64,000 nucleotides of DNA from JBKQVT01 sp963727245 (GCA_963727245.1 CAVSFO010000018.1:62001-126000); one strand, 5' to 3'. Positions 46,836-57,423 are shown, numbered from the stretch's first letter. Notes: generated by a model not told the origin, from the sequence alone. Made by a program: numbers and translations.

Positions 46836-48860
46836 ATGACCGAACTGACCACCGTCGGCGACCGTTTCAAAACGAGCGTGGGCGGATTGCTGCTCACCGC
46901 GTTTTCCTCGCTCTTCGTCGTGGCCGGGATCGCAATCGTCGTCCATAGCGCGCGCCAGGCCGCGACGTACCTGCCCGCCACGGCCACGGTGGATAAAGTG
47001 ACCGGAGCCGACGCGGCCTCCGACGAGGTCACGGTCGCCTACTCCTTCTCGGTCAACGGCAAACGCTACACCGGCACGGAGTCGGCCGACGAGGAGCATA
47101 AGGCCCAATTCAACGAGCTGCGGCAGTTCAAGGCCGGCCGGCAATTGACGGTCTATTACGACCCGCGCAATCCGGCGCATTCGGAGCGTTCCGTCAAGGC
47201 CGAGGCATTCGGCCTGGCGTTCAGCATCTTCGCGCTGCCGTTCCTGGCGCTGGGGCTGAACCGGTTGTGGCTGGGGCTGACGGGCAAGGAAATGATCCCC
47301 TCGCGGCAGCCCAACGCTCAAAGTGACCCGGTCCCCGGCGGGGGCATGTTCGTGGTCTTCGTTTTGACCTGCGTTGCCGGCACCATCGGACAACTTGCCC
47401 TCGGCGCCGCCCTGCATTGGCCCTGGAGTCTCGTCGGCGGATTGGTCATCATCTTCGCAGCCATCCCGGCCGTGAACTTCTGGGCGTACCGGCTGGCCAA
47501 GCGGTGGAGAGCCGCCAAGGGCGCCAAGCTGCGGGAACTTCACGCGGCCCGCCAAGCCGCCCCGGCCGCAGGCGCGCCCGACGGCTCCGAGGCAGACGCC
47601 GAAGCAGATGCGGACGCCGAGGAGGATTTGGACGCCGAAGCGTCCCTGACGACCCCCGGCAGCCTCGGCAAGAAGCTGGCCTTCGCCCTGGCGGTCACGA
47701 TCTTCTGGTGCGGCCTCACCGGCACGTTCGCCTACTTCACCATCGGGTCGCTGGTCAAGCACCATTACGCCGCTTTGCGATTCGCCTCCACCAAAGGCGT
47801 GGTCCTCTCCAGCAAGGTCAAGGTCTCCAGTGGCAGCCATGGCGGGACCTATGCGCCGCGGATCAGGTATCGCTACACGGTCGCCGGCCGGGAGTACCTC
47901 GGCCAACAATACGATTTTGCGGGCGGGTCTTCCAGCGACGGCTCCTATGCCGAAAGGGCCGTCAGCGAAAATCCGCCCGGCAAGGCCGTCACCGTCTACT
48001 ACGACCCGGGCAATCCGTCCCAAGCGATCCTCCACCTGGAGGCCCCGGGCGTCAGCTACTGCTTCTTGCTCTTCCTCCAGCCGTTCCTCCTCGTCGGGCT
48101 GGCGATGATCGGCTGGTGCACCACGCTGCCGTTTGCCCAAAAACGATTGAACAAGTTCTTCCGCTGCGACGCCTCTCCGCCCTGGAATATCCCCGGCTGG
48201 GGCGTGATGCAGCGGGATTTCGACGGGCTGGTCCTGCGACGCCGGCGAAGCTTGCTCGCCCCGCTGGGCTACTTCCTCCTCGGCTACGCGATAACGTGCT
48301 TCCTGTCGATCTTCGTGGTCGTCATCTTCTTTCACGGCTTCGGCGATGCCGACGTCGGCGCCATCCGTGGGGCGTTCATCGCCGCCGGGTGCGCGGGGGC
48401 TGCGGCCCTGCTGTGGAGACTCTTCTCCTCCGACGCCACTAGCCGCGTCGTCATCGATCCGATCAACCGGCGGCTCGCCGTCCACAGCCGTCGCCGCGAC
48501 CTCGCCGTGCCGTTTGACAAGATCACGGGCCTGCGGCTGCGCCGGATTCCTTATCCCGGCGGCGTGACGGTGAACGGCCAGACGGTGCGTTATCTCCTGC
48601 TGGAGGCCGCGGTCGAAGCGGGCCAGCCCCTGCCGCTCCATGCCGTCCGCTGGTCGGCCGGCCAACAAGACGAGCTTTTCGCCGTGGCCCAGCGGGCCCG
48701 GTCGCTATTGGCCCGTCTGATCGGCTGCCCGGCCCTCGGGACCATCGCCGACGCTGCGCCCGATCAGTCCGCTCCGCCGTCCGATCCCGTCCAAGCCATC
48801 GGTCAACTTGCCGGCCTCTTCGGCCGCATGCGCCGCGACAATTTCAACGACCTGACCTGA
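46836..48860 (+). CDS. Membrane protein with two DUF3592 domains
   Basis: The 674-residue protein carries two copies of the DUF3592 beta domain, each next to membrane helices: copy 1 around residues 45-115 (VTVAYSFSVNGKRYTGTESA, QLTVYYDPRNPAHSE) and copy 2 around 320-405 (PRIRYRYTVAGREYLGQQYD, AVTVYYDPGNPSQAILH). Membrane segments fall near residues 16-37, 125-145, 168-210, 285-310, 408-428 and 468-495. An acidic linker (ADAEADADAEEDLDAEA) joins the halves. The internal symmetry suggests a duplication and fusion. DUF3592 has no known role; the C-terminal part (VVIDPINRRLAVHSRRRDLA) looks cytoplasmic. Confidence 0.85.
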   Translation: MTELTTVGDRFKTSVGGLLLTAFSSLFVVAGIAIVVHSARQAATYLPATATVDKVTGADAASDEVTVAYSFSVNGKRYTGTESADEEHKAQFNELRQFKAGRQLTVYYDPRNPAHSERSVKAEAFGLAFSIFALPFLALGLNRLWLGLTGKEMIPSRQPNAQSDPVPGGGMFVVFVLTCVAGTIGQLALGAALHWPWSLVGGLVIIFAAIPAVNFWAYRLAKRWRAAKGAKLRELHAARQAAPAAGAPDGSEADAEADADAEEDLDAEASLTTPGSLGKKLAFALAVTIFWCGLTGTFAYFTIGSLVKHHYAALRFASTKGVVLSSKVKVSSGSHGGTYAPRIRYRYTVAGREYLGQQYDFAGGSSSDGSYAERAVSENPPGKAVTVYYDPGNPSQAILHLEAPGVSYCFLLFLQPFLLVGLAMIGWCTTLPFAQKRLNKFFRCDASPPWNIPGWGVMQRDFDGLVLRRRRSLLAPLGYFLLGYAITCFLSIFVVVIFFHGFGDADVGAIRGAFIAAGCAGAAALLWRLFSSDATSRVVIDPINRRLAVHSRRRDLAVPFDKITGLRLRRIPYPGGVTVNGQTVRYLLLEAAVEAGQPLPLHAVRWSAGQQDELFAVAQRARSLLARLIGCPALGTIADAAPDQSAPPSDPVQAIGQLAGLFGRMRRDNFNDLT

Positions 48861-49015
48861 AGACTTTTGGAGACCGGCGCGGGCCGACGATGCCCAGGGG
48901 AAACAGCGGCAGGCAACCAAGAAAAGGACGACTGCCCGTCCGCATTTGGGGGATTACGTTCTACGCTGGCGGCAGTGGGTGCGGAGCGGGTTGAACGGCT
49001 AAGGGTTAGCCGTCG

Positions 49016-49747
49016 TCAAGCCTTCGCCCTGCGCCGCCGCAGATAAACTACACCAAGTCCCAGCAGTGCCGTGCCCAACAGCGTGAGGGTGGCGGGTTCG
49101 GGGACAGGCTCGACGTACGTGCGGAAGTCGAAACTAGCGGGGCTGCTGTAGTTCGGACCGCCGTCACTTATCAAAGGAAAGTGCCACGTTGGCTGAGATA
49201 GGGTTTCCTGATATCCCTCGCCCTGCTGGTAACACAGTTGGTTATAGGAGGATATGTTCCACTTGTCCTCCGCCAGATTATCCCATTCACATAGTGTCGT
49301 CGAGCCGGGCGGGGTCCAGAGCACGATTGCCAAGAGATCGCCTTGCGTGACCGATATTCCGAAAGAACTCAGATCCACTTGTGCCCATTGGTAGACGCCC
49401 GCGTCCGACGTTGCAAGACCTGAAATAACTGTGCTCGCCAGAATGTCAGTACTTTGTGAGGATGGCACGCCGCCTACTGTACGCCGGATGTCCACGTGTA
49501 GGTTGTCGGCCGGATAGCCAGGGAGAGTGTAGAGTGCGAGGTCCACTTCCGACAGCGTGCCAGTTATGCCGGCCGTGAACGTCTGAGCGTCTTCGCACTG
49601 AGCATCGTAAGCCCACGATTGTTGCGAGCCGTTAATGGAAAGCCCTAACCCGTTCATCCACTCGTAGTCTTGGTCAAGTTCTGCCCCGAACGCACGCGAT
49701 TCGGTTGGCACAACGATGGCCGTTAGCAACGCTGCAAGTGCGGACAT
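49016..49747 (-). CDS. PEP-CTERM exported protein
   Basis: The protein has about 243 residues from ATG 49747 (MSALAALLTAIVVPTESRAF); TTG 49756 or a start further up are possible because the frame stays open. A signal peptide is followed by a Ser/Thr/Asp-rich beta domain (TFTAGITGTLSEVDLALYTL). The C-terminus is a textbook PEP-CTERM anchor: PVPEPATLTLLGTALLGLG, a hydrophobic helix and RRRRAKA. Such proteins are cut and possibly re-anchored by an exosortase and end on the cell surface or in extracellular matrix. The exosortase is not in this window. Confidence 0.85.
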   Translation of the reverse strand: MSALAALLTAIVVPTESRAFGAELDQDYEWMNGLGLSINGSQQSWAYDAQCEDAQTFTAGITGTLSEVDLALYTLPGYPADNLHVDIRRTVGGVPSSQSTDILASTVISGLATSDAGVYQWAQVDLSSFGISVTQGDLLAIVLWTPPGSTTLCEWDNLAEDKWNISSYNQLCYQQGEGYQETLSQPTWHFPLISDGGPNYSSPASFDFRTYVEPVPEPATLTLLGTALLGLGVVYLRRRRAKA

Positions 49748-49856
49748 CAGCGCCAACCTATGGTCTCTGAGGAAGCTCTGCCACTTGCACCCTGTTGACG
49801 CGCGCCGAACACTCAGACTCGCCTTGCGCTGGCAACCCGGTAGACGTAGCGTTCAT

Positions 49857-50081
49857 TCAATTGCCCTTTTGCCTCAAGAACGGGCCGAGACGCGGCCTTG
49901 TCATTTTTCCATATACGAACGCCGGACCATAGATAATAGGGGATCTCTCGCTTGAGATGGCTGATTTTACGAGTCCAAGAGCTTGCCCAATATCTCTCTC
50001 CGCCTCATCAAACCTGTTCAGTCGCATGACGGAGGCCCCGCGGTTGGCAACCAGTTCGGCACGCCGGTCGGGCTCGCTACC
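49857..50081 (-). pseudogene. Remnant of a TPR-type gene
   Basis: On the minus strand the codons from about 50078 read SEPDRRAELVANRGASVMRL followed by NRFDEAERDIGQALGLVKSA, a good TPR-like helix pair, and stop at 49857. An in-frame stop precedes it and no start fits, so this looks like a fragment left from a larger gene. It may also be chance. Confidence 0.3.
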
Positions 50082-50760
50082 TTACCGCACAGACCCGAGC
50101 CTCGTTAAAAGCGAACATCATAGTACCACAGGTGGTTGGGCACTGCAACCACCGGTAGGCCGCAGCTCTCCATACAACCTCCCACCGGAAGCATGGCGCG
50201 CACCGGAGGTCACGAGCGTAACCACCTGTTGCACAATACCCTCCGTCGATTCACGGACTCGTTGCCCCTTTCGTCAACTCCAAACTCTGCGTTGCCGGTC
50301 CGTGTTCGGCCTTGACGCTGGCTTGTCGAAGCCCCGTCGTGCCGTGGTTCTGCGTTCGAGCGTCGGTCACGTCCACCGATGCAGGTTATCAGCTTATGGT
50401 CGGCGTGCTTCGGTGCGACAAGCCGACGCGCGCTGGGAAACGCGGCGCCGTCAAGCATAGACTGGTCGTCCCAATTGCCGGTGGCGCGTGGGACAAGCCA
50501 TTAGGCGACGACCCGCCGCCCCCTAGGCAAATCGAGCTAAGCCAAACCATCCGGACGTTCCTCGGCTTGGAGCACAGGGAGGGAGGGGCGGCTCAGAAAA
50601 CCGGCCCCTGCCACGATCTCAGTCTGGCGACGCAAGTCCTTGACAGCGTTAGAGAATGGGAGTATTCATGGGGACGTTCGTCACGGCTCCGGACCTCGCG
50701 ACGCGCCGCTGGACCGGAATTTTCATAAACCGCTCCCAGGCAGGAAGATCGAGGGCGGGA
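50082..50760. other. Long non-coding stretch
   Basis: Only frames without family features are present on either strand. Base composition is less biased than in the neighbouring genes. I see no RNA fold or mobile-element ends that I can name. Confidence 0.4.
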
Positions 50761-51080
50761 ACCGCGGATAAACGCCGATGAACGCAGATGACCCGGCACA
50801 TTTATTACGACAGCGCTAACTTGCAGTGCCGACGGAAGTTAACCACGGAGACACGGAGAACACGGAGAGAAGGCAAAAAAGGGCAGAACACGGCATGGCT
50901 ACCCGATTCTGACGGAAGATCATCCGCAACCCTTCGTCATCGTAGAGCACCGATAGAACAGGATTAGCCGCAACCCATGGATACTTTTGCTTTTGCACTC
51001 CGTGAACTCCGTGTCTCGGTGGTGTACTTAGCGCTCTAGTATTATATTATGTCCGCGTTCATTCGCGTCCATCCGCGGCC
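50761..51080. repeat. Nested inverted dispersed repeats
   Basis: The outer pair is ACCGCGGATAAACGCCGATG at 50761 on and its imperfect complement ending ATCCGCGGCC at 51080. The inner pair is AACCACGGAGACACGGAGAA at 50841-50870 and the complement ACTCCGTGTCTCGGTGGT-type text at 50997-51023. Both motifs belong to intergenic repeat families common in planctomycete and other genomes. Together they make a 320-bp imperfect cruciform. Confidence 0.7.
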
Positions 51081-51170
51081 TTTCCCCCGTAGTGTGACCG
51101 ATTACAAATTTTCCCTTCAACAAATTCCCCCCTCCGCGCAAATAGATGTTAGGGCCGCGGGAGCATAGGC

Positions 51171-51728
51171 ATGGAACCGCGCGATGACTCGGATGAGGGG
51201 CTGATGCGGCAGGTGGCACTCGGCAGGCCCGAGGCAGTCGGCGCCCTGCTAAGACGCTACGCCAGTCCGCTGCTGACCTTTATCCAACGAACGGTCGGCC
51301 GCCGGCAGCGGGCCGAGGACCTCTTCCAGGAGGTCTTTCTGGCCGTCTGGGTCTGGCGCCGCCGCTATCGCTACCCCAGTCCGTTTCGGCCCTGGCTCTT
51401 TGGCATTGCGGTGAACAAGTGCCGGGCCGACCTGCGGCGGGAGGGCTACGCGCCGGCCCTGTTGGACGATTGTCCCGGGGCCTGTCCGACCGCCGCCGAT
51501 CCGGCCCCGGCCGAGGTGGCGGTCTCCGCCGAAACGGCCACGATGGTCGCCGAAGCGGTCGACCGATTGCCCCCGGGGCAACGGGCGGTCGTGGTCATGC
51601 GAGTTTGGAACGGCCTGTCCTACGCCGAGATTGCCCAGGCCGTCGGCCGCAGCGAAGCGACCGTCCGCTCGCACATGTTCCACGGGCTGGCCGCCCTCCG
51701 CAGGCACCTCGAACCGCGCATGAAATGA
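51171..51728 (+). CDS. ECF-type RNA polymerase sigma factor
   Basis: The 185-residue protein has the two helical domains of sigma-70 ECF factors. Region 2 is YASPLLTFIQRTVGRRQRAE then DLFQEVFLAVWVWRRRY. Region 4 is LPPGQRAVVVMRVWNGLSYA followed by EIAQAVGRSEATVRSHMFHG. The two are joined by a linker of about 45 residues (CPGACPTAADPAPAEVAVSA). The next gene, 38 bp downstream, starts with an anti-sigma zinc finger, so this factor is probably held inactive by that membrane protein. A GGGAG string lies 11 bases before ATG 51171. Confidence 0.92.
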   Translation: MEPRDDSDEGLMRQVALGRPEAVGALLRRYASPLLTFIQRTVGRRQRAEDLFQEVFLAVWVWRRRYRYPSPFRPWLFGIAVNKCRADLRREGYAPALLDDCPGACPTAADPAPAEVAVSAETATMVAEAVDRLPPGQRAVVVMRVWNGLSYAEIAQAVGRSEATVRSHMFHGLAALRRHLEPRMK

Positions 51729-51766
51729 ATTGAACTACCGGCTCTTTCGATCTGGGAGGTCCAGCC

Positions 51767-54700
51767 ATGTTGGATCCAAACGATCACGTGCTCGACTATG
51801 TTGACGCTTATCTTCACAACCTGTTGACGGCCGCAGACGCCGCCACCCTGGAGCAGCACTCCGCCGGGTGCAAGATTTGCCAGGTGGCGATGGAAGAGGC
51901 CCGCCGGCGATGGGAGGCCATGCAGACGCTGCCGGTGGTCGAGGCCTCGGAGTCGCTCATCCGGGCCGCCCAGGCGAAGATCGATCGCTATCGGCGGCGC
52001 CGCCTGACGCCGGCCCGCGTGGGCTGGTCGGCTGCCGCGGTGCTGCTGGTCATGTTCGCCGCCTTGCACGTCTACTATTTCACGCTCTCCCCCTCGTCCT
52101 ATGACCTGCGGATTCTCGGGCAGAGCGAGTTGGTGGCCCAGAGCGGGGCCTCGCTCCGCGTGCTCCTGGTCGATCACCAGAGCGGCCGGCCGGTCGCAGG
52201 GACGCCGGTGGAAATCGAGTTGGCCGACCGCAAGGCCGGCCGGACGGTCCGCCTGGTCAGCTTCACGACGGACCGCTGGGGCAGCGGCAGCCCGCGCTTC
52301 CGGCTGCCGGATTGGGAGGGGGGCCAATACGAGCTGCGGGTTTCGGCCCAGCCCGGCGGCTCGCCCGAGAGCATCGTCCGCACGGTGAAGCTCAAGCGGT
52401 CCTGGCGGCTGATGCTCAGCAGCGACAAGCCGGTTTACCAACCCGGCCAGGTGATCCGCCTGCGGAGCCTGGCGCTTGCCCAGCCGGATCTGAAACCGGT
52501 GGCCGGCCGCAACGTCTCCTACGCGATCCGCGATCCCAAGGGGAACGTGATCTTCCGCAAGCAGGACGTCACCAGCCGCTTCGGCATCGCGTCGGCCGAC
52601 TGTCCGCTGGCCGACGAGATCAGTGAGGGGGCCTATCAGGTCGAGTGCCAGGTGGGCGACACGACGAGCACCGTCAGCGTCGAGGTGAAGAAGTACGTCT
52701 TGCCCAAGTTCAAGATCGAGCTTTCGCTCGACCAGCCGTACTATGAGCCGGGCCAGAAAGCGCGCGGCACGGTCGCTGCCCGCTACTTCTTCGGCAAGCC
52801 GGTGGCGGACGCCGAGGTGGAAATCGCGGTGGAGGTTGGGAGTGTGGGGAGTGCGAAAGACGAAAACGTCACACGGCGTGTGACGGATACAGAGACGAAC
52901 GTCACACGGCGTGTGACGGATACGGAGACGAACGTCACACGGCGTGTGACGGATACGGGGACGGAGACGGTTTGCCGCTTGCAGCGGCGGACGAACGCGG
53001 ACGGTTCGGCCGGGTTCGAGTTCACCGTGCCGCAGCATCTTGTCGGCCGGGAACAGCTTTCCGGCGACGCCGCGATCTCGATTCGCGCCACGATCGTCGA
53101 TGCGGCCGGCCAAGAGGCATCCCGGACGCTGTCGCGGGTCGTGACGGCCGAGCCGATCCACGTCGAGGTCATTCCCGAGTCGGCCGTCGCTGGTCAAGGA
53201 CGTTCCCAACGTCGTCTATCTGTTCACAAGCTATCCCGACGGCCGGCCGGCCCAAACGCGGATCAGCATCAGCGGCATCCCGCACGAGCTTTCGAGCAAC
53301 CACCTGGGCGTGGCCCGCGTGGAACTGACGCCCGAGTCGGACCAGGTTTCCTGGACGGTCCGCGCCAGCGACGACCAGGGGAAGATCGGCCGCCGCGAGG
53401 TGGTGCTGACGTGCGGAACGGCCGGCGACGACTTCCTCGTTCGGACCGACGCGGCCGTTTACGACGGCGGCCAGACGCTGCACGTCCTCGCGCTGGGCGG
53501 CGGCAACGAGCCGGTGTTTCTCGATTTCGTCAAGGACGGCCAGACGATGCTCACCGACCTGGTTCCCATGAGCAACGGCCGCGGGCACTACGATTTCGAC
53601 CTGCCGCCGGAGCTGTTCGGCACGATCGAATTGTCGGCGTATCGCTACGGCACGGCGGGCCTGCCGGTCCGCAAGACGCAGGTGATTTACGTGCGGCAGC
53701 CCCGGGCGCTCCGGATCGAGACCACTCTGGATCGCAAGGAATATCGGCCGGGCGAGCGTGCCAAGCTCCGCTTCCGGCTTACCGACGGCCATCGTCGGCC
53801 CATGCCGGGCGCGCTGAGCCTGGCGGCCGTCGACGAAGCGGTCTACTCGGTCCTGGGCCAGTCGCCGGGCATGGAAGGCACGTTCTTCACCCTGGAGCAG
53901 GAATTGCTCAAGCCGGTCTATGCCATCTATCCCTGGTCGCCCGACATGCTGCCCGAGGCCGCGCCGGGGGAGCGGGCACAACTGGAGCAGGCGATATTCT
54001 GTCGTGCCGGGCGTAAACCGTCGGATCGCGACGCGCAGTTGGCCGAGGCCGTCGAAAAGTACGCCGGCGGTGACAGGCAACTGCTGGAGGTCTTGCAGCG
54101 GCCCGACTTGGATCAATTGGTGGAAGACGTTGGGATGCCGGACGAAGTGAAGGCCCTGCTGCGCGACAAGACCGGCACTTACTCGCTGAATGCCACCAGC
54201 TATCCCACCAAGGTGCAACAGGTCGAGCAACAGCGCGAGGCAACGTGGGAGATCATCAAGATATCCTGGATTTGTCTTGCAATCGCCGTCGGCGTGGTTT
54301 TCCTCTGGCTGGTCCTTCGCAATCCGTTCGGGTGGCTGGTTGTGATCGCGATCGGATTCATACTTGCCGGCCTGTTGTTGCCGGCGGTTCAGTCCGTTCG
54401 AGAGGCCGCCAGACGCACGACCGTCGTAAACAACATGCGCCAACTCGGCCTGGTGTTGCACAATTTTCATGACACGACGATGGCTTTCCCCGGCGCGAAG
54501 TCGCCGCCCCAAAACGCCGAGCCGATCCGGGTCCGGGAGTGGTTCCCCGAGACGCTGCTCTGGCGGCCCGAGCTGATTACCGACGACCAGGGCGAGGCCA
54601 CGCTGGAGGTGGACCTGGCCGACTCGATTACCACCTGGCGGCTCTCGGCCGCCGCCATCACGGCCGGCGGACAACTCGGCGCCGACCAGGCGTCGATCCG

Positions 54701-56657
54701 CGTCTTCCAGCCGTTCTTCGTGGACCTGAACTTGCCGGTCGCTCTGACCCGGGGCGATGAAGTCGCCGTGCCGGTGGTGGTCTACAACTATCTCGACAAG
54801 CCGCAGACGGTGGAACTGACGCTGGCCGGCGCCGCCTGGTTCAAGCTCCTGGGCGAGCCGGCCCAGAAGATCGAGCTGGCGGCCGGCGAGGTTCGCAGCG
54901 TGGATTTCCGCATCCGCGCCGAGAAGGCCGGGCGCTTCCAGTTCGAGGTCTCGGCCCGCGGCAGCGGACTCTCCGACGCCGTCAAGCGGCCGATCGAGAT
55001 TGTGCCCGACGGAAAGCCCGTCGAGCACGTCAGCAACGGGACCTTGCACGAGCCGGCCGAGGTCGCCTGCGAGGTACCGCCGCAGGCTGTCGAGGGGAGC
55101 GTCAAGGCGATCGTGAAGATCTATCCCTCCAGTTTCAGCCAGTTGGTCGAAGGGCTGGACGCGATCTTCCAGCGGCCCTACGGCTGCTTCGAGCAGACGT
55201 CCTCGACCACGTATCCCAACGTGCTGGCCCTGGACTACTTGCGGCAGAACAAGAAGAATCTGCCCGCCGTCGAGGCCAAGGCCCGCGAGTATATCCACCT
55301 CGGCTACCAGCGGCTGCTGGGCTTCGAGGTGGCCGGCGGCGGTTTCGATTGGTTCGGCCATCCCCCGGCGAATCGGACCTTGACCGCCTACGGGCTGATG
55401 GAGTTTCAGGACATGGCCCGGGTCCACGACGTCGATCCGCAGTTGATCCAACGGACGCGGCAGTGGCTGCTCAGCCAGCGGCAGGCCGACGGTTCCTGGG
55501 ACCCGGAGGGCCACATGCTGCACGAGGACCCCGCTCATGGCGCGGGCCAACTGGCCCGGCTGGCCGCGACGGCCTACGTGGCCTGGGCCGTCTTCGATGG
55601 CGGAAACCTGGCGGGCGATTCGCCGGCCACGCACCAATTCCTCCTCTCCTATCAGCCGGAGGCGATCGACGACGCCTACGTCTTGGCCCTGCTGTCCAAT
55701 GCCCTGGTGGCCATGAATCCCCGCGGCGTGGACGCGGAGCCCTATCTGGACCGTTTGGACAGTCTGAAACAGTCATCCGCCGACGGCAAGCTCGCCTGGT
55801 GGGACTCGCCCGCAGGTGGGACCATGTTCTACGGCGGCGGCCGCAGCGGCAGCGTCGAGACCACGTCGCTGGCCGCTTTGGCGATGCTGCACGCCAGCAG
55901 CCATCCCGCTACGGTTCGCGGCGCGCTGGCGTGGATCGCCGGCCAGCGCGACGGCGGCGGCACCTGGTACTCGACCCAGGCGACCGTGCTGGCGTTGAAG
56001 GCCCTGCTGGCCGGCACCGGCAAGCCGCTCGGCGACGGCCGGCCGCAGCACGTGGAAATCCGCTGCGACGACCAGCTCGTCCGCGACCTGGTGGTCCCGG
56101 CAAGCCAGTCCGACGTAGTGCAACAACTCGACCTCTCCTCGCTGCTCTCCGAGGGCAAGCACCTCGTGACCATCACTGACCGCAGCGGCACGGCGGCCGT
56201 TTACCAGGTCTCGTTCCGCTATCATCTGCCGCCGGCGAAAGAGCCGGCCCCACAGGAGGCACAGGAGACATTGTCGATCGAGCTTGCCTATGACAAGACC
56301 GGCCTGGCGGTCAACGACACCGTGGGCGTCACGGCCACGGTGGTCAACAAGACCGCCGACGCGGCGCCGATGGTCATCCTCGACCTGCCCATTCCGGCCG
56401 GCTTTGCCATGATTGCCGAGGACCTGGACAAGTTGGCCGCCGGGGGAGCGATTGCCAAGTATCAACTGACGCCGCGCAGCGCAATAGTCTACTTGCGGCA
56501 ATTGCCGCCGGCCGAGCCGCTGGTGCTGCATTACCGCCTGCGGGCGACGATGCCGGTCAAGATTACCGCTGCTCCGGCCCGGGCTTACGAGTATTACAAC
56601 CCGGACCGGCAAGTCTCCAGCGCCGTCGCCCACCTGACGGTAACTGCCGCGAACTGA
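51767..56657 (+). CDS. Anti-sigma zinc finger fused to a giant alpha-2-macroglobulin, one frameshift
   Basis: The predicted product has about 1630 residues. Residues 1-60 form an anti-sigma zinc finger with H31-x3-C35-x2-C38. A membrane segment lies near 85-107 (VGWSAAAVLLVMFAALHVYY). The outer part is a bacterial alpha-2-macroglobulin: MG domains (DKPVYQPGQVIRLRSLALA, DQPYYEPGQKARGTVAARYF), LSLAAVDEAVYSVLG, and the thioester YGCFEQTSS near 55184 followed by an alpha-toroid (LAALAMLHASSHPATVRGAL). Near 54340-54500 sits an extra membrane helix plus a DUF1559-like piece. An in-frame triple 33-bp repeat lies at 52865-52963. The frame slips by one extra base near 53186 (after EVIPESA, continuing SLVKDVPNVVYLFTSYPDGR). 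A2Ms trap proteases. Confidence 0.87.
52865..52963 (+). repeat. Three in-frame 33-bp repeats with palindromic core
   Basis: The unit encodes NVTRRVTDTET and contains GTCACAC-GGC-GTGTGAC. Copies start at 52865, 52898 and 52931 and differ at one or two positions. They fall between an MG domain strand (VEIAVEVGSVGSAKDE) and ETVCRLQRRTNADGSAGFEF, so they add a spacer loop without breaking the frame. Confidence 0.92.
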
Positions 56658-56667
56658 CCAGGTACGC

Positions 56668-57423
56668 TCACGCTCCCAGGCGTTCGGCGGCGCGAGGAGC
56701 GCGCTTTCGCCGAAGTCGAAAGAACACCGCGATGAGCGGGCTGCCGGCCAGGAGCAGCACCGAGGTCGCGGGCTCGGGCGTGGCGGTCGTCACTACCACG
56801 TAGGGACCGGGATCGTAGACGCCCCGGCTGCTGTCGAAGGTGGCTTTTTCCATCTTCGACGGTTCCGTGATCTCGTTGAACATCTTCAATAGGACCCCAT
56901 AGTCCTCCAACTCGTTCTTGTACGTTGGGTTGTCCAAAAGGGAAGTAATGTCCCAGGTATATTGGGTGTAGCCGGAATCGTAGTTCCCGGCCAGGTTGAC
57001 GGTCGTATCATAATCGCCGCCGGCGCTGGCCCAGGGATTGGTTCCATCGTACGTCAGCCAGGTGGCTCCACTCAGCGTAAAGGCCTGGACGAGGGGTGAG
57101 AGCCGCACGTCGAGCACGCCGGAGCCGCTGTAGAACGGGAACACTACTTGGATATCCGTTATGTTGGGAGTTGTCCAGACCTGACTGGGGAGCATGAACA
57201 AGGTCCGCGTCGGTTGCGTGGGGTTGCTCGCATTGACCACCACCTTATCCACCCCCGAGGTGCTGTAATTGCTGGTCGTATTCCTGCTGTCGATATACGT
57301 ATCAACGTCGATGTTATAGGTGATCGTGTCCGCACGGGCGGCTTGTGCCGCCGCCATGCCGGCGGCCCCGGCGGTCACAATCCAAACCCAGCGTAGACTG
57401 CCCATCGCCACCACGGTCTTCAT
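56668..57423 (-). CDS. PEP-CTERM exported protein with DNRLRE/CBM96-like domain
   Basis: The 251-residue protein has a signal peptide (WIVTAGAAGMAAAQAARA) and then DTITYNIDVDTYIDSRNTTS, NYSTSGVDKVVV and LFMLPSQVWTTPNITDIQVV, the style of DNRLRE/CBM96 beta-sandwich domains that open with D-x-Y-I. The C-terminus is ATPEPATSVLLLAGSPLIAV with a hydrophobic helix and RRKRAPR, a PEP-CTERM sorting signal. It is the last gene of a minus-strand row with the DUF1559 gene (59 bp gap) and converges with the A2M gene 10 bp away. Probably surface-located; ligand unknown. Confidence 0.85.
   Translation of the reverse strand: MKTVVAMGSLRWVWIVTAGAAGMAAAQAARADTITYNIDVDTYIDSRNTTSNYSTSGVDKVVVNASNPTQPTRTLFMLPSQVWTTPNITDIQVVFPFYSGSGVLDVRLSPLVQAFTLSGATWLTYDGTNPWASAGGDYDTTVNLAGNYDSGYTQYTWDITSLLDNPTYKNELEDYGVLLKMFNEITEPSKMEKATFDSSRGVYDPGPYVVVTTATPEPATSVLLLAGSPLIAVFFRLRRKRAPRAAERLGA

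Noticed and set aside
49957..50460. Plus-strand frame of 167 codons
   Set aside because: Ser/Arg-rich with no family features, and part of it is antisense to a better TPR-like remnant.
53169..55637. Long minus-strand frame opposite the A2M gene
   Set aside because: Shadow frame; the plus strand carries MG domains and the thioester motif.
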